A stretch of 64,000 nt of DNA from Dipylidium caninum (lineage: Eukaryota; Platyhelminthes; Cestoda; Cyclophyllidea; Dipylidiidae), in assembly GCA_017562135.1 (NCBI GenBank), contig QEYB01000228.1:248001-312000 (forward strand), given 5' to 3'. A model generated the notes under the pieces. It was not told the DNA's origin and searched no databases. It saw nothing but the letters and a program-made list of their open reading frames with translations. Both the position numbers and the translations under genes were made by a program. Positions 12,701-22,885 of the stretch are shown piece after piece. How positions within the stretch are numbered: the stretch's first letter is position 1; each line of letters opens with the position of its first letter.

Positions 12701-14127
12701 TACTGTTTAAGGGATGGGCCAAGAGTACTCATATGAGATGGTAGGAAGCGAAAGGATCCGCTAACTGACCATGATTTTAACAAGGGTCCGTGGATTAGAG
12801 ACCAAACTTCAAGGGTTTTCGCTTTAGGCAGATAGATGAGCATAAACCTAGCAGTTCGTGGTGGACGTCCAGCAGGTGGAAAACGTTCAACAGCATCAAC
12901 GAAACAAGTTCGCGCTTCTTTGCAACCTAAGTGGGGTGAAAGCAGATGAAGTGTAAAAATACCTTTCCAGAATCGCAGAGCGATACCGCGATGAAGGTCT
13001 ATCAGAGTAATACGCGATTGATCGTCTGTGATCGCCCCAAGTCGGTGATCAGATGAAACAGATAATGTGGACGGAAGAGCCGCCCGATTCATATCAGCCA
13101 AACTGTAAAGTTTTCTCAGAGTCCAATTAGGATTTCCTGGCCACACGTAGCATGGTCCAACTCCGGACTTTTTCCAAAAAGGTCTCAGCCGACTAAGAGT
13201 CGAGAAGACAATTGTATTTTAATTACCCTCCCAAGTGAGATGCGATGTCTTTGAGTTTCTCCTTCACTTGATAATATTCATTTGGCATAGAAGACAAACT
13301 GCGCTAGGTGTGTAAAAGGTAAGTAAGCAATAAAAAAGTACTTTAGAGGAGCTTTGGAAAAATGAGAGGTAGGGGATTGTCGTATCAACAGCAAAATATA
13401 CGGGATTAGATAGAGCACTTGAATCGCATGGAGTCGGATTCAGAGAGACGGAGTTCTCAATTAAAGAGTCAAATAAGCTAGGATATTTGTCTGAGTATTA
13501 TGGGCAAATTTAGCTATTGAATACCTATACACCGGACGGATGATTCTTCATTCACAATACCAGGGTTGTGATGAATAATGATCGGAAGGTCAACAGTCAA
13601 GTCATCATAACCTAAAGAATTCTCGATGAAACTGTGTTTGTAACAGCCTACTTTTTCCTGTCAAAATTTCTCCAATGATGAGCTCAAAAGTGTTCAATGG
13701 CACGGTAACGATGCAGTCATCGTACAAAAATAAAACCTGCGCGTTGAGATGACTACAAATTACTCACCTGGTGGTAATCATAACCGATATATTTAACTGC
13801 CGTGTAGCGGATTCTGAGGGAAAACATAGTACTTGTAGTCTAGAATGGAGGTAAGAAAAATAGATTTTACATGTTCATGAACAGACACAGATCCATCGAA
13901 ATTTCCAGATAATGTTAAATGAAACAGACCCCGAACATTCCCGCTGGAAGGACAAGAGAGCTACAGCATAAACTGAAGAAGCTTAGCGAATTTTAGCTGA
14001 AGTACCCTGCGTCAATATTTTCGGGAGAACTTAATAGTCCTAGACATGTAAGGCTTGATAAGGGACAAACCTGTGTTACAGTAAATGCAACTATAATATA
14101 ATCGTTCCTCGGAATCAGATGAATTAA
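3755..14127 (-). CDS. RAB3GAP2: RAB3GAP2, non-catalytic subunit of Rab3 GAP
   Basis: This is the regulatory subunit of the Rab3GAP heterodimer, which acts on Rab3 in exocytosis and on Rab18. Supported exons, from the amino end: 14127-14071 (LIHLIPRNDYIIVAF), 13943-13871 (LTLSGNFDGSVSVHEH), 13839-13768 (MFSLRIRYTAVKYIGYD), 13736-13652 (FLYDDCIVTVPLNTFELI), 13192-12963 and 12926-12704 (AITDDQSRITLIDLHRGIAL, RFWKG, then LIYLPKAKTLEVWSL, the most conserved block of the family), 4379-3993 (WSLPTGLVHSLHVLALYAAW) and the last exon 3922-3755 (SARRLVDFLVKHLPDES, stop TGA). Phases close for 13839/13736, 13192/12926 and 4379/3922. Weaker family-like pieces lie at about 10470-10550 and 4840-4960. The middle is divergent and I could not build it. 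The start codon was not found but should lie between 14128 and about 14400. Introns of 31, 31 and 36 nt are seen. Confidence 0.82.
12704..13192 (-). other. RAB3GAP2: Diagnostic RAB3GAP2 exon pair with a 36-nt intron
   Basis: Exon 13192-12963 ends ..RFWK plus one base and exon 12926-12704 starts with the two bases that complete GCKEART. The intron between them, 12962-12927, is only 36 nt with GT..AG ends. In the human protein the matching stretch is [20 protein letters not shown] followed by an APRRGILEVWS block. Here it reads SRITLIDLHRGIALRFWKG and PKAKTLEVWSL. This match decides the identity of the whole 10-kb minus-strand locus. Confidence 0.88.
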
Positions 14128-14544
14128 CTGTAATAAATGAGGGGATTACATACTATACGTTTACGCTTAGAAAGATAAACCACTTTCTCAAAAAACATTT
14201 TAAATTGCTTCCAGCATTTCGAAATATTAAAACCTTTAACAACTAAAAATTATACTATTCTACTTATATATTACGCCATTACATTTTGAAACTAAAACTT
14301 ATAAAAAATAAACTAACGATATTTGAAAGTTTAGTGTGTGCTTTACAAATTTGATATCACAAACAAAATCTTACTGATATTATTCACGGCCCTCAGGCCT
14401 TTTAATTTATTTTTCATTTAGTTTTAATAGTTGTCTTATATTTTCTTTTATTAGGCCAAATGTGTTCTAGTCTTAAGTCGCAGGAAATTTGCCGCTGGCA
14501 TTTCACGCGAAAACCAATAGCAATAGAGACCATAGTCATCCAGC
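14128..14544. promoter_or_regulatory. Shared upstream region of RAB3GAP2 (-) and syntaxin-1 (+)
   Basis: These 417 bases lie between the outermost supported coding exon of RAB3GAP2 and the ATG of syntaxin-1. They are strongly AT-rich, unlike the flanks. Part may be the missing first exon or 5' untranslated region of RAB3GAP2. No clear TATA box or initiator could be singled out. The head-to-head layout is seen in the sequence; promoter function is inferred. Confidence 0.45.
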
Positions 14545-17500
14545 ATGCCAAAAGATCTTCTCCCCGCTCTTAAAAAAGTAAGATATACGTTTCGACCTAA
14601 TTGCATGTAGGAAAATGGATTCAACAACTTTGATTCTTCCGATGACTTCCTGGACAGCAGTTATTTGTCCGCGTTTTTCAGTCAGGTCGAGCAACTCCGA
14701 AATGAGGTCGACAAAATTGCCAATCTTGTTGCCGAAATAAAACAGAAGCATAGCGAAATACTTGCAGCTCCGACGCAAGATCAAAGTTAGTAAATCGCTA
14801 AAAACCCTATTTCGCATTTTTGCTCATCTTCCATGTGTTCTATTTTTAAAGTCTTCATATTGGCATTTGAGGCATGTAAGTGATTAATTTTTTGGGGATC
14901 TTTCGAGCTCATTCTTAACAAACTTTTTAAAATGGCTGTCTTTTTGGCTTCATTCTTCGCCTTTGATAATTTGCATGAAATAGTTTCTTGGCTCTGCAAA
15001 GAGACAGAACCCTTTCCTTGTGTTCTATATACACCGTAATTAAATTCTATGCCTGCTTTATTACGTATCTCACTGAACCAAATTTACCAAATGACTAGTC
15101 ATTTAAGATAACACATTTAATCGTACATCTCATGTGTGAAATATGAAACCTTCTCTCATTTTCAGACTAGTGTTTTAATTAAATTTCTTCAGAGACCAAA
15201 GATAGAGTTGAGGAAATTATGGCAGAAATCAAGAAGCGTGCGGGATCAGTTCGGTCCGCTCTAAAGCGTAGGTTCCCATATCTTTGTTATATTTCCCCTG
15301 AAAGAACTTGATATTTCAATACAGCAGGAGGAGAATGCCGGTGGTGATATAGCTGACATTCGGATTAAACGTGGACAGGTAAGTTGTTTCCATTTCGTCT
15401 TATTCCCTTCCTCCTTTTCTTTCCATATTTTCTGCATCAATGCGGACATTTTCTACTCCGCGTATATTTAATACTCCCCCTGTCTGCAGCATCAAACCAT
15501 AGGGCGACGATTCATGGAAGTCATGCAGGAGTACAATAAGGCTTCAAATGGACTATCGAGATGCCAATAAAAAGCGTATTCTTCGACAAATGGCCATCGG
15601 TAGGGCGTGTGTTTGTGTGTGCGCACAAACCCGTTCACCTCTAGACTAACCTCGCTTCATTTGCTTTTCCTACCCTTTTATTTCATCAACGACCATGGTG
15701 TCGATATTCACCTGATACGTATTTCATGGCTGTTACATTTTCAAAGCTGTGATAATTGAGCTGAGCAAATGGGCGCCTTCCTCCCAGCTCCGAAATAGAC
15801 TCGCAAAAAATTGCCAATTGAATTTTTTTGACACACTTCCTACGCTTCCTTGAGCGCTTTATATTCCACTTTCTGGATTTATCGTGAACTTCTTTAATGT
15901 TTTATTACCTGCAAACCAGCATGTACTGACGTAATGCTGGGTTTCATCATGTCATGACATGCAGCGAATATAATTACACAAATTCAGGCTATCTAATGCG
16001 CTTTTCTGCCCTTTTTAGAGCAGGTTAGTTAATGTAGTTAATGAGGGACATTCCAAACTGCCTTGAAGCATGTTTGAATGATTGTCGGCACACCATTTTT
16101 TCTGTTTTGTGTTCTTTGCTTCAATCACCGTCCAGTTAATCACTTGGCGAGTGAAAATTGTGGATGGGAAGTGAAAGAAAGAGGTTTTCCATGAGAAATT
16201 CACTCCTGTTTGTCGTAGTATTTTGCACATAATTCGTGTCTTCTTCCCCACCTTCACCTCGAGTGGACCGCCCGCTCGCTGAAGTCTCCAGGACGACCCT
16301 GTCAGTCTCCCACCTCTTCTCTGACAGTCTTCTTATTGCGCGACATCCTTCTCTTTCCCCATTTTAGCCTTTTCACGCTTCCCCTTCAATGCCCTTTCGA
16401 GTTTTCTCTATTCTCCTAAGTCTTTATTTTGCTAACATCACCTTCCGTCCAGTTGCGATACGCCTCCACCGCCTTCGCCGATCTCCTAAGAGACTACAAC
16501 GCGTGGCAATCGACTTATATGAGTCGCTGTAAGACTTTTCTGAGGAGGCAGTTGGCAGTTGGTAAGGCATCACCGCCTCCACCACACTGCATGGTCGATT
16601 CGCCATTTCTGGTGGTTGTGCAATAATTGCTGTTGTCTTCCCTCTCCTCCTCCCTACTCCTCTTCCGCTCTCTGCCTCTCATTCCATGTGATCTGCGTGG
16701 GACCACCTTGAAGCTTTCACACGTGTCACACACGTCCTTCAGTGGATTGTCAGATGCGTTTGTGTCTGTAGCTAACGTTTCTCGTCATTCTCTGGCACGC
16801 CTCATCCACCCCCTCACAGCCTTTCCGTAGGCCACAGCAAAAGGAACTTGGCATGGTTCTCATGAATGTCAAAACCCGCATTATGACAATGTATTTATTA
16901 TTTTTTTTCCTTTCAAATCACCGAGCACCAAAACCATCTTCCCAACACCCTTGTTGTGGGACAAATTTTTCTTCTGTCCACTCCTACTTGCCCTCGTTGT
17001 CTTCGCATGGCCGCTGTTTGACCATTTCCATTATTTCACACACGTACTTATTTGGGGTTCTTCTCTTCCCCCTCGTCTTCCTTACTTTCCTCTTCCATCT
17101 CATCCCTTTCAGCCGATCGGAGTATAACCGATGAGGAGTTGGAAGACATGCTAGAGTCTGGTAATCCCCAAATCTTCACCCAAAGTGTAAGTCTCGTGGC
17201 CTCAATCCCAGCTCCGCCACCTTTCACTTGCCTTCCTCTCAGTCGTCTGTAGACGCTTAACAAATCCTCCCTTTGATTAGATTTTGGCAGACACTCAAAT
17301 GGCAAGACAGACACTGTCAGAAATCGAGGAGAGGCATCAGGATATTATCAAGTTGGAGCAGAGTATTCGAGAACTGCACGACATGTTTCAGGATTTAGCA
17401 ACTCTTGTCGACTCACAGGTACGATCTTCCTTATCCTCACACTACATCAGAGGGCATTGGCTATAAATTAGTTTTTAAAAGGGAATAAGAGTAGAAAGGC

Positions 17501-18413
17501 TAAAAAAGGAGTAGAAGTGGTAATTTATGGGGCAGGCTGTCTTAGAGGGGGAAGGTGGAGGTGTTCCCAAGTCCTGCGCACCCTCCCAGACCTGTGGACG
17601 CCGAGTGATGGCGGAAGGCGTGGCGGAGCTTCCACCTCCGCCTCTCTGTGCGCCTCCCCGGGGCGAAATTTCACCGCAACGGTGCCCACCAACTCCCCAC
17701 AACTGCAACAAGTAATAAGAAAAGACTTCTGACTACGCGTTCGTGTGGCACTTCTAAGTGGCACCTTAAATTATTCGAATGTATGACGTCAATGTACGTC
17801 AACGACCTCCCCCTGAGGCTTAAAATGTGACAACCGAAAGTAACAATTGTCGAATGTGCCCTCGTACAAACGTTACCTTGCACTGACAGGTTGGAATAGT
17901 TTGGTTAATCCCAATCACGAGGGGTCGAGGCAGCAGTAAGAACGTCTCATTTTGTGCAGCAGTCGTAAAGAGTGTTGACAAGACAACAAAATAATTCATC
18001 ATTTCTTTTTTTGTGTGTTTTTGTGTATTACTGCAATAACAGCAAGAGGCGATAGACAAAATCGAGTACAATGTGGATCAGGCGAAGGATTACATTGAGA
18101 CAGCCAAGACAGACGTGGAGAAGGCGGTTGTCTACAAGAAGAAATCGCGAAAAGTGAGTCATCTGTCTTGACGACAAGAAAACTCCCCCCATCCCCCTTT
18201 CGGCGCTCCTCCGCTCCCCTCCCCCTCCCGCTTTGACCCCTCCAGCATGCTGACAGCCTTCATGTGACCTTTCAGCTCGCCTTTCTCATACCAAGGCAAG
18301 CTCTCATTGTGTCAGCATGCACGTCGTCTCGCCTTTCTGCCTGTTTGCCTGCCTGCCTTCTTTCCTTCCTCCCTTCTTCATTTCTCTTCTCTTCTGCTTC
18401 TCTGCACGTGTAT

Positions 18414-18449
<36 letters not shown>

Positions 18450-21400
18450 GCCGCTCTCGATCACATGCGAATGTAAGCGGATTCGGGGCCAAGGTGTGCA
18501 CACCCTTTACCCTCCTCCGTGCCTCGCAGTACCTTCTTTCATCCAAGCTAACAGTCTGCACTTTTCGACGAGGCAGATGCCCCGCGTGGATACTCTCCAT
18601 GCCGACTTTAAAGTGTCGGGTTGGTAAGTGGCAGTGCAGACGTCCTACCCTCCAAAGAATGGCGTCTTACCGTTCAGCAGTCTCTTCCACCGGCACGCAT
18701 TCTGCGTCGCCTTAGGCCAAGGCTTCTTCGCTCCTCCACAAGTTTGGACATTCCTCCAGTTGTTTGTGCTCTAGCGATAAGAAGAGGAAATTAATACCCA
18801 AATTGGCGATCATGTTATTACGCGATTGTGGTTTTTCGTGCCTACGCCTCGTCTTTGTTTTCATCCTCCTTTATCGCCCGCCGTCTTTCCCCTGTCAGCA
18901 ACATTCCCACCCATAAAGCACCAAGTCGAGTGGATTTGCGTTAAAAGTAGACTCTTATGCAAGGCGCGTCTTCTTGCTCTCTTTAAACATCACTCGACTG
19001 TGTTGCCGTCTGACCATATTGGCTTCTACCGGTATAATTTTTTTGTGTTAACAGATGAGATTTTGGTGTCAGGTCACCGAATGACTTTTGAGCAGCGAGA
19101 AACTTGCGCTGTTTAAAAATCCTCCCTCGAGTACCCCCAACACGCACTCTCTCTCTCTTGCTCCCTTTCTGAAGTTGCCCTTTTATATTGCAGTTATGAT
19201 CTCCTCTTGGTGACATTCCCTTTATCATACAAGTGTATTGACACGGCAAATATCCTCATGGTGTGATTTTAGCACTTAACCTTTGGCCTACTTAAGCACC
19301 TACTAGGATAATTGACATATATTTTAACCTATAAGACATTCGGTCTAGTTAGGAGAGGCTTGAGTGGAGAAGGAAATCCTTTAGAGACGTCCAAATCATC
19401 TGAAGCATATGGAATACGATAGCACAACCGCCTCCTCATTGCCTATTGGTCAATTGCTGACCTTCACTTTAGCCAATTGCCTCGAAGCTGAGACCAACCT
19501 CAGACATCTCAACTTACTGAATTAGTTTTAAATGAACGTCATTTAAAAGTTCAAGCCTCTTTAACTGTACAAATGGGGGTCTTCATTCTAAGGTCGTAGT
19601 GATTACAAAATGCCCCGTTATTGTGCATACCACAATTTCATTAATACCATTTTTGACGGCAATTTGCAAAAAGTGGATGGCCTAAATGGCGAATTAGGCG
19701 ACTCGGAAGCAAGTAGTCCCATATAAATGACGGAGTTACGTTAAGTGGACTCTCCGGATTGCTGCGGTCGGGCAGACGGTGAAGTGAAGAGAGGCCTAAC
19801 AAGGGAGGTGCTCATTTGCACCGACGTGCACACGGATGCGTGCCCGTTCCTTCTCTCTCGTGTAATCATCCACTTAATCACACATACGCACACACACGAG
19901 TCTTTAATGTATGCGTGTAAAACAGGTCAGCACGCAATTCTTGTCAATTTGTCCCTCTTATCCTTCACGCCATGCTGTCTGAGTTGAGTTTTTCTTGTTT
20001 TACCTTGACTCAAAACTATTTCCCCACTGAGGTGAGTGTTTGGCGTTATGTATGAGAGGCCTTCGTCTCGTGGACTCACTTCTGTCCTTTCCCTCGCTCT
20101 GACGCACATCCAGGCGCCTTCACATCGCGTGGCTCAGCATTCAGACTTTTTCTCGTTTCCACCTCGGCGCCTTGCTCTCTCTCTCTCTCTCTCTCTTTCT
20201 CTCTGTACCAAATATTAGTCTGGAAACTGTGAAACGAGCCTTGGATAAAAATAAAAGAAACAAAAAGCACACATTTGACATTATTTAGTTTAAATAACCT
20301 CCATTGGCATGCACGAGTTTCCACCGACAATTGGACAAGTCGTGTATAACTTTCAGGATAAAAACTCCATTCTGGGAGTGAATATACTACTCAAAGGCTT
20401 GTATGACATCATTTTGACTAGTGTATTTTTTGCAACCACGTAATTGTTGTGTGTGGAAGGGATTCCACGGCGGTCGTGTTTCCTTCCTCCTCCTCCTCGT
20501 CATCGCCGCGGGCCGGTGGCCCCCCTCGGGGAGAGGCGCCCTGACGACGTCCAATTTCCCAGTACAACACTTTTTTCACCGGTGGACCCATCTCCGATCC
20601 CTTCATTCGTGTTTCTCGAAGCCCGTTGAGCTCTGCCATGAGTCTAATTTGAACTTATACAGAAAAAGTAGACGTTGTGAATGGCGATTACTTGCCATCT
20701 GATTTTGGCGAAAAAATAAAGCTAAAATGTAGTGTGAGTACAGAAAAAATTGCACATAAATGAGTGAGAAAATATCGAGCATCCGATACAAGGCGGCGCT
20801 TTCAGCAGCAGCAGCAGCAGCAAGCAGCAGCGGCAGCAGCACCAGCGCTCCTTTCACAGTTGCCAACTTAATAAATGCGCCTCCCTGCAATTTCACCGGG
20901 TATTCTGCCATCTTCGCGGTAACTACGAGTTCTCTCCTCTTCGACGCGTCTCTTTTCTATGCACAACGAGCGACTGTGTGGGGAAGGACGCTTTCTCCTT
21001 AGCTTCTTCTTCCCCTGCTGATAGAGTAGTAATTGGGAGCTATTTTTCCACCAAATTACTTAACACGACGTCGTCTTGTAGCGTCTGAGTAAATGACTTG
21101 ACGGATGCCCTTTTCATAGTCCAGGCGGTCGCCTTTTTTTCTCCTCTTTCCGGGCGCCCCATCACAGCGACCGCCGTCATTCGTCCGACGCGTCAACAAA
21201 TGCTGAAGCCATCAGAGGAAATTGTAAGGCGTCCTCTCGTGTTTCGACAAAACTGTAGACGTGTGGCCAATTCCTGCTTTAGACCCAAGCCGTCACGAGT
21301 GGTCGTCGTCCTTAATGCCTCCTCCTCGTCATCAACACAGTCCGGTGGCCTCCCTCGAGGCGCCTTGACGGCAATCAACTCGCCAGGATGACATTCTTCC

Positions 21401-22885
21401 ACTGCGGATGCCTCATTAATGTTTCTCGAAGCCCGTCGAGCTGCACTGTCGGTCCACTTTGAAGTCGTACAGAAAAAGTAGATGATGGAAATCGCGTTTC
21501 GTTGCCAAATGACACCAGTCAACAAATGCTGACGCCACGAAAGGAAATCGTCAGGCGTCCTGTCGTGAGGCGGCCTCGCAGAGGTGAAGGCAGCATTTCT
21601 CTCTCCTCCTCACTCTTTACTCCTTAACTCCTCGCCTATTAAAGAATTTTTTCACGCACATTGTGATAATCGCTTCGCTCGCCTTCACTTCCGCCACCGA
21701 TGGAATTTTCCTCACCGAGTAATTAAACTTTGAACTGTTTCTTCACACACACACACAGACAGACCCCCGCGTTGGGGAGGAGGTAACGCCGCTTTCCAGC
21801 CCCTTTTGTCTGCCTAAACCTGGTGAATTCCTGCAAAATGCGGCCCATTTCACCCCTCCGATGCCCCGACGGTGTGCATTTATGCGTGTGTGGGTGCACA
21901 AGCGAGTTTATTCTTGTCCCTCTCCCACTGCGCCGCCTCCTCCCACTTTCCCCCTCGCAGCCTCACTTCTGTCGCCTCTCCATCTCCCTCTCTCTCTGTT
22001 TTCTCTCTCCTCGCGCTGTGTGTACATGCACACCACTTTTTATGCGTTCCACCCTGATGCGCAGTTGGTTTGTTCAATCCACGCTCGACTTTCTCGTCAC
22101 CCCGTCGAAGCGGTCAGTGATCTTTCCCCCTCAGGTGACGGTGGATGCCACCGCTGCACCACCACACCGGCAGCGGGAGAGGGAGAAAACACACAATTGA
22201 GACCCAGAGGCTGTGGAAAAGAGCAGTATTTACTCAGTCGCTAGGGGTAACTCGTTCGTAGGCTATAATGGTTGTCATGACGGCGTTATGCAGCACCGGA
22301 GAGTGGTTGAACCTGCCACAGCAGAGGGGCGATTGGCCCACTGTCGAGGCGTGGACGAGGCCCTCGAAGTCTGCCCCCGTGGAGGTGGCATTCACCTCCG
22401 CTCTCATCTCAAATATCCTCCTCCGGTGTCACACAGGTGTGTGTGTGTGTGTGTCGCAAGCGTGTGCAACTCCTCCCCATAATTCTGGTGGCCGAGGTAT
22501 TTTCTCCACGCCGCAGGCTGTGTGAGAGCACAAGAATAAAATGAGGCTTGCATCACCTGTCACATATATGTGACAGGTGATGGTGACCCACCAACTGCAC
22601 GTCCATTGACTCGATGTGACGCTTCTTGGTTTGAGGAGGATTTAATGCCTTTCCCAGAAATGACTGTCACTTGACAGCACGTGACTACGGAGAGAATGTC
22701 ACAAGCTTGTTGTCGTGGCCTGACCTCAAATACTGCTTAACCGACTGGCCAGTAAAGTGGGTGAAAAGACTCTCTTTATTGCAATCTCTGTCGCCTTTCA
22801 GAAGAAAATAATAATCGCAACAGTGGTAACTGTCATTCTTCTCATCATCATCATCTCCCTGGTCTCGACCTTGGCCGGAAGATGA
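14545..22885 (+). CDS. STX1: Syntaxin-1, plasma-membrane Qa-SNARE
   Basis: Syntaxin-1 forms the exocytic SNARE complex with SNAP-25 and synaptobrevin at the plasma membrane. Coding exons: 14545-14577 ([11 protein letters not shown]), 14611-14785 ([19 protein letters not shown]), 15193-15267, 15305-15378, 5b 16453-16561 (or 5a 15490-15599), 17113-17186 ([15 protein letters not shown]), 17281-17418 ([20 protein letters not shown]), 18043-18153 and 22802-22885. With 5b all phases close to give 290 residues, against 288 in human syntaxin-1A. The Habc domain is followed by the SNARE motif from about residue 190. The zero-layer glutamine is residue 226, the last codon of exon 7. Exon 9 encodes KK followed by the hydrophobic anchor ([19 protein letters not shown]) and ends AGR. 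Introns 1 and 3 are 33 and 37 nt; intron 8 is 4.6 kb. The call is firm. Confidence 0.95.
15490..15599 (+). other. STX1: Syntaxin-1 alternative exon 5a
   Basis: The exon has an acceptor (TCTGCAG) before it and a donor (GTAGGG) after it. It encodes the Hc helix of the Habc domain in its usual form ([14 protein letters not shown], then [17 protein letters not shown]), close to the vertebrate FVEVMSEYN..DYR pattern. It is 110 nt, one more than 5b. The extra base lies in the AAA at 15546-15548 and throws the frame onto a TAA. Without it the exon has the length, phase and alignment of 5b. Sequencing error or a real lesion are both possible. Confidence 0.8.
16453..16561 (+). other. STX1: Syntaxin-1 alternative exon 5b
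   Basis: The exon is 109 nt, follows CGTCCAG and precedes GTAAGG. It encodes the same Hc segment as 5a with a different sequence ([16 protein letters not shown], then [14 protein letters not shown]). It enters in phase 0 and leaves with one base, exactly as 5a would when corrected, so the two can replace each other but cannot both be included without breaking the frame. The intact frame makes this the usable exon in the sequence as given. Confidence 0.85.
18408..18450. repeat. (TG)n microsatellite
   Basis: A nearly uninterrupted TG run with a few TATG and CG variants, inside syntaxin-1 intron 8. It makes a long spurious open frame of alternating residues on both strands. Confidence 0.95.
20175..20204. 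repeat. (CT)n microsatellite
   Basis: A CT dinucleotide run with one TTT interruption, in syntaxin-1 intron 8. Confidence 0.95.
20450..20712. repeat. Interspersed repeat, copy 1
   Basis: The copy is recognised by shared landmarks: CTCCTCCTCGTCATC, a CGGTGGC..CCTCG..GGCGCC block, TTTCTCGAAGCCCGT followed by GAGCT, and ACAGAAAAAGTAGA near its end. The same order of landmarks occurs at 21298-21516. It has no long open frame, so it looks like a short non-autonomous element. Confidence 0.7.
20803..20845. repeat. (GCA)n microsatellite
   Basis: A CAG/GCA trinucleotide run with AGC, CGG and ACC interruptions, in syntaxin-1 intron 8. The alanine- and serine-rich frames it creates are not taken as coding. 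Confidence 0.9.
21192..21570. repeat. Interspersed repeat, copy 2, flanked by direct repeats
   Basis: The core (about 21298-21516) matches copy 1 landmark for landmark: CTCCTCCTCGTCATC, TTTCTCGAAGCCCGT and ACAGAAAAAGTAGA. On either side sits a direct repeat of about 50 bases. It starts GTCAACAAATGCTGA at 21192 and again at 21518 and continues through GGAAAT.GT.AGGCGTCCT.TCGTG in both. The spacing is 326 bases. This could be a partial tandem duplication of the element or element ends. Confidence 0.65.
22551..22582. repeat. Perfect 32-base palindrome
   Basis: The half-site CATCACCTGTCACATA is followed directly by its exact reverse complement, with no spacer. Each arm contains CACCTG, an E-box type hexamer. 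It lies in syntaxin-1 intron 8, 220 bases before the membrane-anchor exon. Confidence 0.95.

Larger units (their letters stand above)
18154..22801 (+). other. Intron 8 of syntaxin-1 (4.6 kb)
   Basis: The intron separates the SNARE-motif exon from the membrane-anchor exon. It is rich in T and C and holds several microsatellites, two copies of an interspersed repeat (about 20450-20710 and 21190-21570) and a perfect 32-base palindrome at 22551-22582. An alternative last exon would be possible here, as in other animal syntaxins, but I found no second membrane anchor with a good acceptor. Confidence 0.8.

Noticed and set aside
18304..18715. Long frames over the TG run, with Val/Cys or Thr/His repeats
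   Set aside because: They are produced by the dinucleotide microsatellite, are open in several frames on both strands, and lie within syntaxin-1 intron 8.
21823..22244. Three overlapping plus-strand frames of 61-127 codons
   Set aside because: They sit in CT-rich intron sequence, are open in all three frames because of low stop-codon density, and have no domain.
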